This document shows, one piece after another, positions 1-7,120 of a DNA stretch of 19,912 bases (within the stretch, counting starts at the first letter, position 1; each line of letters begins with the position of its first letter). Origin of the DNA: Candidatus Parepulonipiscium sp. PG-Nun2H_MBin03 (lineage in GTDB: Bacteria; Bacillota; Clostridia; Lachnospirales; Cellulosilyticaceae); assembly GCA_001995005.1 (NCBI GenBank), contig MDJN01000198.1, positions 1-19,912 on the forward strand, written 5' to 3'. The position numbers were made by a program, and so were the translations under genes. The notes under the pieces are model-generated. The model was not told the DNA's origin. It worked only from the letters and a program-made list of their open reading frames with translations, and searched no databases.

Positions 1-47
1 CTTAGGCGGTGAGATAAAGAGCAAGTAATCTTTTCAGATTAAGGCAA

Positions 48-97
48 CTAACATTCAGTGGCGGGGTTAGAACCCCCACTGAATGAAGTTTTCTTCT
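48..97 (+). repeat. Dispersed 50-bp hairpin repeat, copy 1, terminator-like
   Basis: This copy matches the one at 5198-5247 at 47 of 50 positions. CATTCAGTGG (52-61) pairs with the CC and ACTGAATG around 76-85, and the stem continues as a GGG/CCC helix past one bulged C at 62. The plus-strand sequence after the stem is T-rich (GTTTTCTTCT, 88-97), so it resembles a plus-strand intrinsic terminator. It would serve a gene that ends left of the window. On the minus strand, where clpA ends at 115, there is no T tract after the stem, so terminating clpA is less likely. Confidence 0.75.
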
Positions 98-114
98 ATA
101 CTATATACATAATC

Positions 115-2304
115 TTAAGAAGTTTTAACTAATTCTAGAGTATCGTCACTAAGCAACACTTTACATTTGCCACCTTTGGTAAATTGCCCAAACAATATTT
201 CGTCTACAAATAAATTTTTAAGCTCAGTATTTACAGTCCTAGCGATTTCTCTTGCACCAAATTCTTTAGTAATGCCTTTTGTTGCAAGAAATTGTATAAC
301 GTTATTAGGAACAGTAAGCTGAATATTTTTCTCTTTTAGAATTGATTTTAAGATAGAGACTTCTTTTTTTGTTATTAAAATAGCTAAATCGTCGTCAATG
401 CCGTTAAAAGTTACGGTAGAGTCTAACCTATTTCTAAATTCTGGAGTAAAAGCTTTTTTAAGGGTATCATCAATAGCTTGAGTAGACATTTTTCTTTCTC
501 CAAACCCAACTAATTTTTTGCCAACAGATGATGCACCAGCATTGGATGTCATAATTAATATAACATTTCTAAAATCAATTTTTCTACCTTGGTTATCTGT
601 GATGGTAGCATAGTCCATTATTTGAAGTAACATGTTAAATATATCAGGATTTGCTTTTTCAATTTCATCAAGTAATAAGACGCAGTGTGGATTTCTTTTT
701 ACAGCATCTGATAACAGGCCCCCTTCTTCATATCCCACGTATCCTGGAGGTGAGCCGATTAATTTAGAAGAAGAATGCTTCTCCATATATTCGCTCATGT
801 CAAATCTTATCAGTTCTATACCTAAAGTTTTGGCAAGACACTTAGCGATTTCTGTTTTGCCTACTCCTGTCGGGCCTACAAATAACAAATTGCATACAGG
901 TTTGTTTGGATTTTTGAGACCTGCACGAGAAAGTTTAATACAATTAACAATAGTACTAATTGCCTCATCTTGACCAAATATAGATTTAGATAACGTGGCA
1001 TGTAATGATTTAAGTTTACTTTTCTCATCTTTTACTAAAGTTTGTTCAGGAATGTTACAGTTTATAGCCACTAAATGTTCAATAGTTTTATCAGTTATAG
1101 TGGGGAATTTTTTCTCCGGGTATTTTAAAGTAGTATAAGAACCTGCTTCATCTAATATATCTATAGCCTTATCAGGCAAAAATCTATCGGTTATATACAT
1201 ATTTGTAAGTCTTACAGCACTTTCCACTGCAGAATTTGAAAATCTTACGCTGTGAAATGCTTCGTATTCAGGTTTAATACCCTTTAGTATAGTTATTGTT
1301 TCGTCAATAGATGGTTCATTGACCCTAATGATTTTTAGCTTATTAAGCAAATTTTTATCTTTCTCAATATGTTTTTTATATAGCTCAAACGTAGTCGCAC
1401 CAATAAATTTAATTTTATTATCGTTTAGATATGGCTTTAAAAGCCCAACAGCATCTACATTTAAATTGCTAGACGTACCACTTCCGATAAGAGAATGGAT
1501 ATTATCTATATAAATAATAGGATTAGTAATATTTTTTAATTGAGAGAAAGTATTTTTAATTCTATTTTCCAGCTCACCCCTATATTGAGTCCCAGCGATT
1601 AGACTAGTTAAGTCTAAACTATATACAGTTGCATTTCGCAAAGTTTTATCAATAGTCCCGTTATTAATTCTGCGGACTATTTCATGTATTATGGCAGTTT
1701 TACCAACGCCGTCTTCTCCTAAAAATAAGGGGTTATTTTTAGTTTTTCTATTCATAATTTGAATTGCCTTAAAGATAATATCAGAGCGACCAATAAGCTT
1801 GGTATTATTATATTGTAATAATATATTTAGATTATCTAAAAATTCTACTTCTACAGAAGATGTTGGGGCAAATATTGGTTCGCTATGACATAAATTATAT
1901 ATAAGTTCGTTTTCACGAATATTAGATATGTTTAAAATATATAATGTATAACTTTCGGGTACCTTAAACAAAACGGATACAAGATGATCAACTTCTACTA
2001 TATTTTTATCACTAGATTGAATTTTATCAACCAGATACCCGTAAACTTTTTGCATATAGTAACTGTCTTCTATATCAGCGTCTTCAACTTCTTCTATATT
2101 AGTCTTTAAATATTTCTTCAGTTCGTCTTTAAGATAGTCAATGCTTCCACCGCAATCTATAAAAGCATTTCGAAATTTGTTATTTTCGCACAAACTAAGC
2201 CAGATGTGCTCAGGTGTCATATATTGATGCTTATAAGAAGCTGTGATTTTGCGTGCTTTTTTAATAATTTTATCTACGTCTACTGAAACGAACATCTTAC
2301 TCAA
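115..2304 (-). CDS. clpA: ATP-dependent Clp protease ATP-binding subunit ClpA, D1 catalytic residues degenerate
   Basis: ClpA is the AAA+ unfoldase that feeds substrates into ClpP. At 729 residues it has the usual ClpA length, and it lacks the ClpC middle coiled coil. The order is an N-domain (about 5-145), D1 (about 165-395) and D2 (about 435-725). D1 has Walker A GEDGVGKT (196-203) and a pore tyrosine (Y241). However, its Walker B reads IIYIDN (263-268), so Asn268 replaces the catalytic Glu. The usual arginine-finger pair after the EKD motif is N321-K322. D2 is intact: GPTGVGKT (477-484), LLLDE (543-547), pore GYVG (521-524) and FRNRLD (623-628). A VGF loop (599-601) matches the ClpP-docking loop, so partnership with ClpP is expected. 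The start overlaps the clpS end by 8 bp, which suggests translational coupling. Identity is very sure. Loss of D1 hydrolysis is inferred from the substitutions. Confidence 0.95.
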   Translation of the reverse strand: MSKMFVSVDVDKIIKKARKITASYKHQYMTPEHIWLSLCENNKFRNAFIDCGGSIDYLKDELKKYLKTNIEEVEDADIEDSYYMQKVYGYLVDKIQSSDKNIVEVDHLVSVLFKVPESYTLYILNISNIRENELIYNLCHSEPIFAPTSSVEVEFLDNLNILLQYNNTKLIGRSDIIFKAIQIMNRKTKNNPLFLGEDGVGKTAIIHEIVRRINNGTIDKTLRNATVYSLDLTSLIAGTQYRGELENRIKNTFSQLKNITNPIIYIDNIHSLIGSGTSSNLNVDAVGLLKPYLNDNKIKFIGATTFELYKKHIEKDKNLLNKLKIIRVNEPSIDETITILKGIKPEYEAFHSVRFSNSAVESAVRLTNMYITDRFLPDKAIDILDEAGSYTTLKYPEKKFPTITDKTIEHLVAINCNIPEQTLVKDEKSKLKSLHATLSKSIFGQDEAISTIVNCIKLSRAGLKNPNKPVCNLLFVGPTGVGKTEIAKCLAKTLGIELIRFDMSEYMEKHSSSKLIGSPPGYVGYEEGGLLSDAVKRNPHCVLLLDEIEKANPDIFNMLLQIMDYATITDNQGRKIDFRNVILIMTSNAGASSVGKKLVGFGERKMSTQAIDDTLKKAFTPEFRNRLDSTVTFNGIDDDLAILITKKEVSILKSILKEKNIQLTVPNNVIQFLATKGITKEFGAREIARTVNTELKNLFVDEILFGQFTKGGKCKVLLSDDTLELVKTS

Positions 2305-2599
2305 TCTCCTTTATAGTCATTTTAAATGGAAAATTATTTTCTTTTGCAAGTAACATGGACTTATTAATCTTGGTAAGTGCAATATCAACAGGATAAATTC
2401 CGGCAATACCACTACCTTTTTTATGAACATTCATCATGATACTATAAGCTTCTTCGCTAGATTTTAAAAAGATATCTTCTAATATAGAGACTACAAATTC
2501 CATCGTAGTATAATCATCATTGTACATAATAGCCATATATTTTTTAGGTTGTTTAATCTTTAGTTTATTGTTTAATTGTTGTTTATACTCAGTTGCCAT
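2297..2599 (-). CDS. clpS: ClpS, N-degron adaptor for ClpA
   Basis: ClpS is the small cytosolic adaptor that recognises destabilising N-terminal residues and hands substrates to the ClpA N-domain. The 100 residues hold the hallmark NDDYTTMEFV (27-36), where the family's Asn-Asp pair contacts the substrate alpha-amino group, and the VHKKGSGIAGIY block (58-69) of the binding pocket. The first 20 or so residues are a polar tail, as expected for the part inserted into ClpA. A strong AGGAGG site lies 7 nt before the ATG. The gene lies directly upstream of clpA with an 8-bp overlap, as in many bacteria, and 44 bp downstream of spmB. Confidence 0.95.
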   Translation of the reverse strand: MATEYKQQLNNKLKIKQPKKYMAIMYNDDYTTMEFVVSILEDIFLKSSEEAYSIMMNVHKKGSGIAGIYPVDIALTKINKSMLLAKENNFPFKMTIKEIE

Positions 2600-2630
2600 A
2601 AATCCTCCTAAGTAGTTAATTTATCCTATT

Positions 2631-2660
2631 ATTTTACCACATATTAAGTAAATATTGCAA
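2631..2660 (-). promoter_or_regulatory. Candidate sigma-A promoter for clpS-clpA
   Basis: On the minus strand, TTGCAA (2655-2660) is followed after 18 bp by TAAAAT (2631-2636). It sits in the short gap between the spmB stop and the clpS ribosome site, overlapping the spmB 3' end. It would let clpSA be expressed apart from the spore genes. The region is AT-rich, so a chance match is possible. Confidence 0.35.
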
Positions 2661-3174
2661 TAGTCAAATGATATGATGCAACAATACCCGCAAGAGACGC
2701 TATTAAGGCACCTGCAAGAGTATATCTAGTATTTTTGATGTTTACAGCCATAAAGTATACGCTCATAGTATAAAAAATAGTTTCTGTGCAACCAAACATA
2801 ATTGAAACAAGTCGTCCCATAAATGAATCTGGCCCATGTGTGTTAAATATATCTAGTATAAGTCCTGTAGAAGCACTAGATGATACCATTCGCATAAGAG
2901 CAATTGGTATAACTTCGCTAGGAAAATCTGTAAAAGATATTAAAGGGCTTACTATCCTAACAATGCCGTCAAGAGTCCCAGAGGCACGTAACATTCCCAC
3001 TGCAACTAACAAAGCTATAAGAGTAGGCAGTATTTTAACTGCAACTTGCAGCCCTTCGGCAGCTCCTTCTATAAAAACTTCAAACACATTCACTTCTTTG
3101 TACAAACCATACATTACTATTAGTACACATACGGTAGGTATTATGTAATCAGATATCCCCATTAAAATAGCCAT
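2644..3174 (-). CDS. spmB: Spore maturation protein SpmB
   Basis: This is an integral membrane protein of the nucleoside-recognition (Gate) family. In Bacillus, spmA and spmB mutants make spores with poorly dehydrated cores and reduced heat resistance; the transported molecule is not established. The 176 residues match the family length. Hydrophobic segments lie at about 5-23, 43-63, 84-98, 122-147 and 152-174. The family-typical stretches GAAEGLQVAVKILPTLIAL (37-55) and MRMVSSSASTGL (93-104), then FGCTETIFY (126-134), are clear. A strong AGGAGG site lies at the end of spmA, only 3 nt upstream, so the two are co-transcribed. Confidence 0.95.
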   Translation of the reverse strand: MAILMGISDYIIPTVCVLIVMYGLYKEVNVFEVFIEGAAEGLQVAVKILPTLIALLVAVGMLRASGTLDGIVRIVSPLISFTDFPSEVIPIALMRMVSSSASTGLILDIFNTHGPDSFMGRLVSIMFGCTETIFYTMSVYFMAVNIKNTRYTLAGALIASLAGIVASYHLTIAIFT

Positions 3175-3177
3175 AAT

Positions 3178-3756
3178 TTAATCCTCCTTTCTGTACATAA
3201 GTTTAGCAAAAGTAATTGCAACCATGGTTGAAACAAGCGTTGCCAGTATAGAAGGTGCAACAATCTCGGTTGGATTAAGTGAACCATATGACTTTCGATA
3301 AGCTACCATGTTAATAGAAATAAGTTGGATAGACGATATGTTAATAATTAAAAACATACACATAGCATGAGTTGCTTTTTGCTTATTTTTATTTAGCTTT
3401 TGTAATTCTACCATGGCAAGCAGCCCTGGTGGCGTGGCGGCCCAGCCTAAGCCTAAAAAGTTTGCAATCATATTTGTTGCTATGTACTTGCGTGCCGGAT
3501 GATTTGCCGGAACGTCTGGAAATAAAAAGTTAAGAATAGGACTCATTCTCCTTGCAAGAGCATCTATAAGCCCAGAGCGTTCCGCAATATACATAATTCC
3601 CATCCACATGGCGAGAATACCGCAAGTTTCAAAACAAATCTTTACTGCTGTTGTACTAGATGTTATCATTTCGGTGGTAAGTGCATTCATGCTGCCACCG
3701 AATACTGCCATAATAATCGAGAAAATAATCATAAAACTCCACAAATAGTTAAGCAT
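3178..3756 (-). CDS. spmA: Spore maturation protein SpmA
   Basis: SpmA is the partner of SpmB and acts in spore core dehydration. It has 192 residues, the usual size, with hydrophobic segments at about 4-25, 38-58, 90-112, 132-150 and 164-184. Recognisable family blocks are FPDVPANHPARKYIATNM (79-96) and ANFLGLGWAATPPGLLAM (98-115), which correspond to the conserved HPA and LGLG-ATP regions of SpmA. The ATG is preceded by AAAGGAGG. The spore peptidase gene dacF/dacB often found beside spmAB is absent here; instead clpS-clpA follows. I could not pick a convincing promoter from the very AT-rich upstream DNA. A sporulation sigma factor would be expected from Bacillus, but I cannot show it. Confidence 0.94.
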   Translation of the reverse strand: MLNYLWSFMIIFSIIMAVFGGSMNALTTEMITSSTTAVKICFETCGILAMWMGIMYIAERSGLIDALARRMSPILNFLFPDVPANHPARKYIATNMIANFLGLGWAATPPGLLAMVELQKLNKNKQKATHAMCMFLIINISSIQLISINMVAYRKSYGSLNPTEIVAPSILATLVSTMVAITFAKLMYRKED

Positions 3757-4025
3757 AACAAAACCTCCTTTAACATATTAAATCCAATTTACCTAAGATA
3801 GATAAACACTTATCTTAAGTATTCTAGGACCTGTCCTTTTAATATATGCAATAATATTATAAAAAATAATTAAAAAATATTAAAAATACTGTGCAAAATG
3901 TTAAATAGAAAAGGAAAATTTTTATAAAATTGTCTAACAAAAGGGAACATTGGTAAATTGAAAATCATAATATATTATTAAGCTTGCTAAAATTTTAAAA
4001 AATGCTAATATTTTACAAATATGGA

Positions 4026-4054
4026 TTGACTATTTTTGCAAATTATGTTATTCT
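4026..4054 (+). promoter_or_regulatory. Sigma-A promoter of the abrB-type gene
   Basis: TTGACT (4026-4031), a 17-bp spacer and TATTCT (4049-4054) form a near-consensus vegetative promoter, about 50 bp upstream of the GTG start. Transcription would start near 4061. Confidence 0.75.
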
Positions 4055-4086
4055 TTATCATGTAGAGAAAATAAATAAAAAATAAT

Positions 4087-4092
4087 GAGGAG
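4087..4092 (+). promoter_or_regulatory. Ribosome binding site fixing a GTG start
   Basis: GAGGAG lies 10 nt before GTG 4103. It overlaps the alternative in-frame ATG at 4085, so that ATG cannot be the start served by this site. Confidence 0.75.
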
Positions 4093-4102
4093 TGGGTTAT
4101 TA

Positions 4103-4366
4103 GTGAAATCAACGGGGATAGTAAGAAAAGTAGACGAATTAGGAAGAGTAGTGTTACCAAAGGAATTAAGAGTAAATTTAGATATTGATGTTAAAGATCC
4201 ACTAGAAATTTTTGTAGATGGTGAAAAGATTATCCTTAAAAAATATATCCCAGCTGATATATTTAATGGAAGCATGGAAGATCTAATTGATTATAAAGGA
4301 AAAAAAGTTGCCCGAGAAACTATTAAAGAATTGGCTTTAGCAGCTGGATTTAAGATTGAAGATTAA
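4103..4366 (+). CDS. AbrB/SpoVT-family transition-state DNA-binding regulator
   Basis: This is a swapped-hairpin (AbrB-type) transcription factor. The protein begins MKSTGIVRKVDELGRVVLPK, the classic AbrB N-terminal DNA-binding fold with the R-x-x-D-x-x-G-R-x-x-x-P signature. It continues with a DPLEIFVDGEKIILKK strand pair and a short helical tail (about 55-87). The 87-residue length fits AbrB or Abh rather than the longer SpoVT. I chose GTG 4103 over ATG 4085 because GAGGAG at 4087-4092 is well placed for it and homologues start at MKSTGI. It has its own sigma-A promoter and a strong terminator, so it is monocistronic. Family members repress post-exponential and sporulation genes. That fits the divergent spmAB and the downstream amidase, but the targets are inferred. 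Confidence 0.93.
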   Translation: MKSTGIVRKVDELGRVVLPKELRVNLDIDVKDPLEIFVDGEKIILKKYIPADIFNGSMEDLIDYKGKKVARETIKELALAAGFKIED

Positions 4367-4401
4367 ACATAGTTGAAATATTTGTGAAATATTTGGTACT
4401 G

Positions 4402-4440
4402 AGATGTCACGTAATTTTTATGTGACATCTTTTTGGATTT
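4402..4440 (+). terminator. Intrinsic terminator of the abrB-type gene
   Basis: A perfect 9-bp stem, AGATGTCAC (4402-4410) with GTGACATCT (4422-4430), is followed by a T run and begins about 35 nt after the stop codon. Confidence 0.9.
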
Positions 4441-4504
4441 ATTAACAAATTCCATTAAACTACATAATATGACTGTATAGACAAACTAAAAAGGGGAGAT
4501 AGTT

Positions 4505-5188
4505 ATGGTAATTGTTGTTGATGCGGGGCATGGTGGAACTGACCCTGGTGCAATAGGTATTAGTGGATTGATGGAGAAGGAAGTAAACTTGAAGGTGGCA
4601 TTGAAGCTTGGAAATTTACTAAAAAACATAGGAGTTGATGTATTATATACTAGGTCTACTGATGTATATATATCGCTAAGTGACAGAAGTAATTTTGCTA
4701 ACCAAAATAATGCAGATTATTTCATTAGTATTCATGCAAATAGTGCCACTGCTGCAAGTGCTAATGGCATTGAAACTTATGTTTATTTAGAAGATGGGGT
4801 AACAGAAAAATTTGCAGAAGCTGTACAAACTAACTTAATAAAAGAAACAAACTTTACCGACAGGGGTGTAAAGATTGCAAATTTCTATGTATTGCGTACA
4901 ACCAATATGCCAGCTATATTGGTGGAAATGGGATTTTTATCAAATGCAATAGAAGAGGCTATGCTTAAACAAGATAGTTTTTTGGATAAAATAGCGTCAG
5001 GGATTTATAACGGGGTAGTGGAATATTTAGGGCTGGAGTTTAGAGATGAGCCTGAGGTGCCACACTGGGGGCAACAATCTCTTGATAAAATGCTTGAGTT
5101 AGGACTAATCACATCGCCTAAAGAGCCTGATAGCCCTGTGAGCTGGGCAGAATTTGCAACTGTTACATTGCGCATATTAAACAGATAA
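4505..5188 (+). CDS. N-acetylmuramoyl-L-alanine amidase (Amidase_3) with SLH-like C-terminal module, no signal peptide
   Basis: This is a zinc amidase that cleaves the bond between MurNAc and L-Ala in peptidoglycan. The catalytic domain spans about 1-176. The zinc ligands are H9 (in DAGHGGTDPGA), E24 and H77 (in SIHANS), and the catalytic Glu is E141 in VEMGF. A C-terminal module of about 40 residues (187-227, HWGQQSLDKMLELGLITS to the end) resembles a single SLH or wall-binding motif of the kind seen after clostridial amidases and endolysins. The protein starts directly with the first beta strand of the domain, so there is no signal peptide. Release by lysis, action in the mother cell during sporulation, or another export route are all possible. 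A GGGGAG site precedes the ATG. It differs from CwlD, which has an N-terminal membrane segment. The enzyme class is sure; the role is open. Confidence 0.92.
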   Translation: MVIVVDAGHGGTDPGAIGISGLMEKEVNLKVALKLGNLLKNIGVDVLYTRSTDVYISLSDRSNFANQNNADYFISIHANSATAASANGIETYVYLEDGVTEKFAEAVQTNLIKETNFTDRGVKIANFYVLRTTNMPAILVEMGFLSNAIEEAMLKQDSFLDKIASGIYNGVVEYLGLEFRDEPEVPHWGQQSLDKMLELGLITSPKEPDSPVSWAEFATVTLRILNR

Positions 5189-5197
5189 CAAAGTGAC

Positions 5198-5247
5198 CTA
5201 ACATTCAGTGGTGGAGCTAGAACCCCCACTGAATGAAGTTTTCTTCT
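5198..5247 (+). repeat. Dispersed 50-bp hairpin repeat, copy 2
   Basis: This is the second copy of the repeat at 48-97, in the same orientation, with three substitutions (at 5212, 5215 and 5217). It fills almost the whole gap between the amidase stop and the convergent rubrerythrin stop at 5252. All three changes fall in the upper stem or loop, while the lower stem arms and the T-rich tail are identical. Confidence 0.8.
5202..5247 (+). terminator. Intrinsic terminator of the amidase gene, formed by repeat copy 2
   Basis: CATTCAGTG (5202-5210) pairs with CACTGAATG (5227-5235), followed by GTTTTCTTCT. It starts 13 nt after the amidase stop on the plus strand. The minus strand has no T tract after the stem, so it is probably one-directional. 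Confidence 0.75.
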
Positions 5248-5251
5248 GTTA

Positions 5252-5839
5252 TTATGCAGATACATTAGGTACAACTTCAAAAAATCCAATAGGATGGAAA
5301 CAGTTTGGACATTTTTGAGGTGCATTTGTACCTTTATGAATATGTCCGCAATGTATACAACGATAATATACTTCTTCAGATCTTGCAAATAGTTTATTTT
5401 GACTTAACAGTTCTGCATATCGTAGAAAACGCAATTCATGATGACTTTCAATCTCAGCAATCATTCTAAAATGTGATGCTGCTGCCAAAAATCCTTCGTC
5501 TTCTGCAGTTTTTGCAAACGCTGGGTATACATTTGTGTGCTCATCATTTTCCGCTGCTGCAGATTCTTTTAAATTTGCTAAAGTTTGCCCATAAGCTAGA
5601 GGGTATTCAGCGTTTACTGGAATGGAAGCGTCGCCTAATTCTTTGTGTAATAAATTCATATAAATCATGGCATGTGATTTTTCATTCACAGCAGTTTCAT
5701 TAAATATTTGTTCTAATTCTTTATATCCCTCTCTTCTTGCAGCACTTGCGTAAAATTGGTATCTGGTGTACGCTTGGCATTCTCCGGCGTATGCACGCAT
5801 TAAATTTAGACAGGTTTCAGAATTTTTTAAATTACTCAT
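5252..5839 (-). CDS. Rubrerythrin
   Basis: Rubrerythrin is a cytosolic non-haem iron peroxidase that reduces hydrogen peroxide in anaerobes using electrons from rubredoxin or NADH-linked reductases. Residues 1-145 form the ferritin-like four-helix bundle, with diiron ligand motifs AYAGECQAYTRY (16-27), NEKSHAMIY (52-60), a glutamate-rich helix around AAAENDEHTN (94-103) and IAEIESHHELRF (127-138). Residues about 157-190 form the C-terminal rubredoxin-like Fe-Cys4 domain, CIHCGH with CPNC (C160, C163, C177, C180). The 195-residue length is typical. A GAAAGGA site precedes the ATG. It stands alone, convergent with the amidase. I see no clear PerR box upstream. Confidence 0.95.
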   Translation of the reverse strand: MSNLKNSETCLNLMRAYAGECQAYTRYQFYASAARREGYKELEQIFNETAVNEKSHAMIYMNLLHKELGDASIPVNAEYPLAYGQTLANLKESAAAENDEHTNVYPAFAKTAEDEGFLAAASHFRMIAEIESHHELRFLRYAELLSQNKLFARSEEVYYRCIHCGHIHKGTNAPQKCPNCFHPIGFFEVVPNVSA

Positions 5840-5990
5840 ATAAACAATCCTTTCGATTACAAATTTTAAACCTAGTATGTCTAATTTAGGCCACTTGTAT
5901 ACATTGTATTAGAAAAATACTAGACGATAAGACATACATATGCTAGTATATGGAAGAGACCCCCTTATTAATTTGTGAAAGGATAGCAAA

Positions 5991-6407
5991 ATGATTTATT
6001 TTAGTAAAAATGAGAACGACACCTTTAATTTAGCGTATAATATTGCAACAACTGCAAAAGTTGGAGACATATTTTGCTTAATAGGTGATTTAGGAGTAGG
6101 AAAAACTGTATTTTCAAAAGGATTTGGAGCAGGGTTAGGCATTACAGAAGACATTGTAAGTCCAACATTTACAATAGTTCAAACGTATAATAGCAAAATC
6201 CCATTATACCATTTTGATATGTATAGAATAGAAGATAGTGAGGAATTATTTAACATAGGATATGAGGAATACTTCTTTGGAAAAGGTATATGTTTAGTAG
6301 AATGGGCGGATAACGTAAAAGATGCTATTCCTGATAGTGCTAATTGGATATACATTACAAAAGATTTAGAAAAAGGAATGGATTTTAGAAAGATTGAGGT
6401 AAATTAG
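5991..6407 (+). CDS. tsaE: TsaE, ATPase for t6A tRNA modification
   Basis: TsaE is the P-loop ATPase that drives the turnover of the TsaB-TsaD complex, which adds threonylcarbamoyl to A37 of ANN-decoding tRNAs. The 138 residues carry Walker A GDLGVGKT (32-39), the family motif SPTFTIVQTY (57-66), HFDMYR with D76 (74-79), and VEWADN (103-108). The length is close to the usual 140-155. The ATG is chosen from the GAAAGGA site just upstream. Its stop overlaps the GTG of tsaB by one base, so the two are coupled. TsaD and TsaC are not in the window and must lie elsewhere. Confidence 0.95.
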   Translation: MIYFSKNENDTFNLAYNIATTAKVGDIFCLIGDLGVGKTVFSKGFGAGLGITEDIVSPTFTIVQTYNSKIPLYHFDMYRIEDSEELFNIGYEEYFFGKGICLVEWADNVKDAIPDSANWIYITKDLEKGMDFRKIEVN

Positions 6408-7120
6408 TGAATATTATAGCAATAGATTCATCTAGTATAGCAGGAAGTGTAAGCTTGATACAAGATGGCCTGATAATAGGTGAATATTATATTTGTGATA
6501 AACTAACGCATGCGGAAACGATTATGCCTATGCTAGAGAATTTAAAGCAGATGGTAGATATAAATACAATAAATGCGATAGCCGTAACCAGTGGACCAGG
6601 TTCATTTACAGGATTGAGAATAGGAATTGCAACTGCTAAGGCCATGGCACTTGCAGCAGATGTACCAATAATTGGCATACCTACTCTTGATGTATTGGCT
6701 TATAATATGATAACGACTGATAAATTAATCTGTCCTATAATGGATGCTAGGCGAAACCAAGTTTATACATGTATTTATAAGGTAGAAAATGGTGAGTTAA
6801 TTAGATTAACTGATTATTTAGCAATAGATATTAATGAATTATTACAACAAGTATTACAATATAACCAAGATGCGATATTTGTAGGAGATGGAATTCGCAT
6901 ATATAAGGATAATATAAAAACTACACTGAAAAACCGTGCACATTTTGTACCCCCATTTTTTGAGATGCAACGGGCTAGCGTACTAGCATATATGGCAAGC
7001 TTAGAATATGCTAAGGGTAATATACAAAATGCAGATGATTTTACACCAATGTATATTAGAAAACCACAAGCTGAAAGAGAGTTAGAAGAAAATGCACATA
7101 AGGCAAGCCACAATATTTGA
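6407..7120 (+). CDS. tsaB: TsaB, t6A tRNA modification scaffold
   Basis: TsaB is an ASKHA-fold partner of TsaD and TsaE in t6A formation. It lacks catalysis of its own and acts as a scaffold. The 237 residues start at GTG with MNIIAIDSSS, then the THAETIMP motif (34-41) and the diagnostic SGPGSFTGLRIG (62-73) followed by a long helix. The C-terminal YIRKPQAE is typical of full-length TsaB. The GTG start overlaps the tsaE stop codon by one base (TAGTG), and the 3' end overlaps rimI by 29 bp, so the three genes form a tight operon. Confidence 0.95.
   Translation: MNIIAIDSSSIAGSVSLIQDGLIIGEYYICDKLTHAETIMPMLENLKQMVDINTINAIAVTSGPGSFTGLRIGIATAKAMALAADVPIIGIPTLDVLAYNMITTDKLICPIMDARRNQVYTCIYKVENGELIRLTDYLAIDINELLQQVLQYNQDAIFVGDGIRIYKDNIKTTLKNRAHFVPPFFEMQRASVLAYMASLEYAKGNIQNADDFTPMYIRKPQAERELEENAHKASHNI

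Larger units (their letters stand above)
3757..4102. other. Divergent intergenic region between spmA and the abrB-type gene
   Basis: This stretch of 346 bp is very AT-rich and has no credible coding sequence. It holds the spmA ribosome site on the minus strand, an imperfect inverted repeat (TAAGATA at 3794-3800 against TATCTTA at 3811-3817) that would lie in the spmA leader, and the sigma-A promoter and ribosome site of the abrB-type gene. The middle part, about 3840-4020, shows only A/T runs. Confidence 0.6.

Noticed and set aside
1..28. Possible last codons of a plus-strand gene (LGGEIKSK, then stop) before repeat copy 1
   Set aside because: Only eight codons are visible and nothing is recognisable; the terminator-like repeat after it is suggestive but not enough to call a gene.
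2786..3148. 120-codon open frame on the plus strand inside spmB
   Set aside because: It is antisense to a clear membrane-protein gene, has no ribosome site and gives no recognisable protein.
4085..4102. Upstream ATG as start of the abrB-type gene
   Set aside because: It overlaps the GAGGAG site, and the family begins at MKSTGI, which corresponds to GTG 4103.
4048..4275. 75-codon open frame on the minus strand across the abrB-type gene
   Set aside because: Shadow of the real coding frame, overlapping its promoter; no ribosome site.
48..5247. The two 50-bp direct repeats as ends of a transposon or genomic island
   Set aside because: No transposase or integrase lies between them, the enclosed genes are core functions, and each repeat works as a gene-end hairpin.
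5895..5932. Possible promoter (TTGTAT with a weak -10) for tsaE, and a short GTATT/AATAC inverted repeat between rubrerythrin and tsaE
   Set aside because: The -10 matches are poor at every allowed spacing and the repeat is only 5 bp; it does not fit a PerR box.
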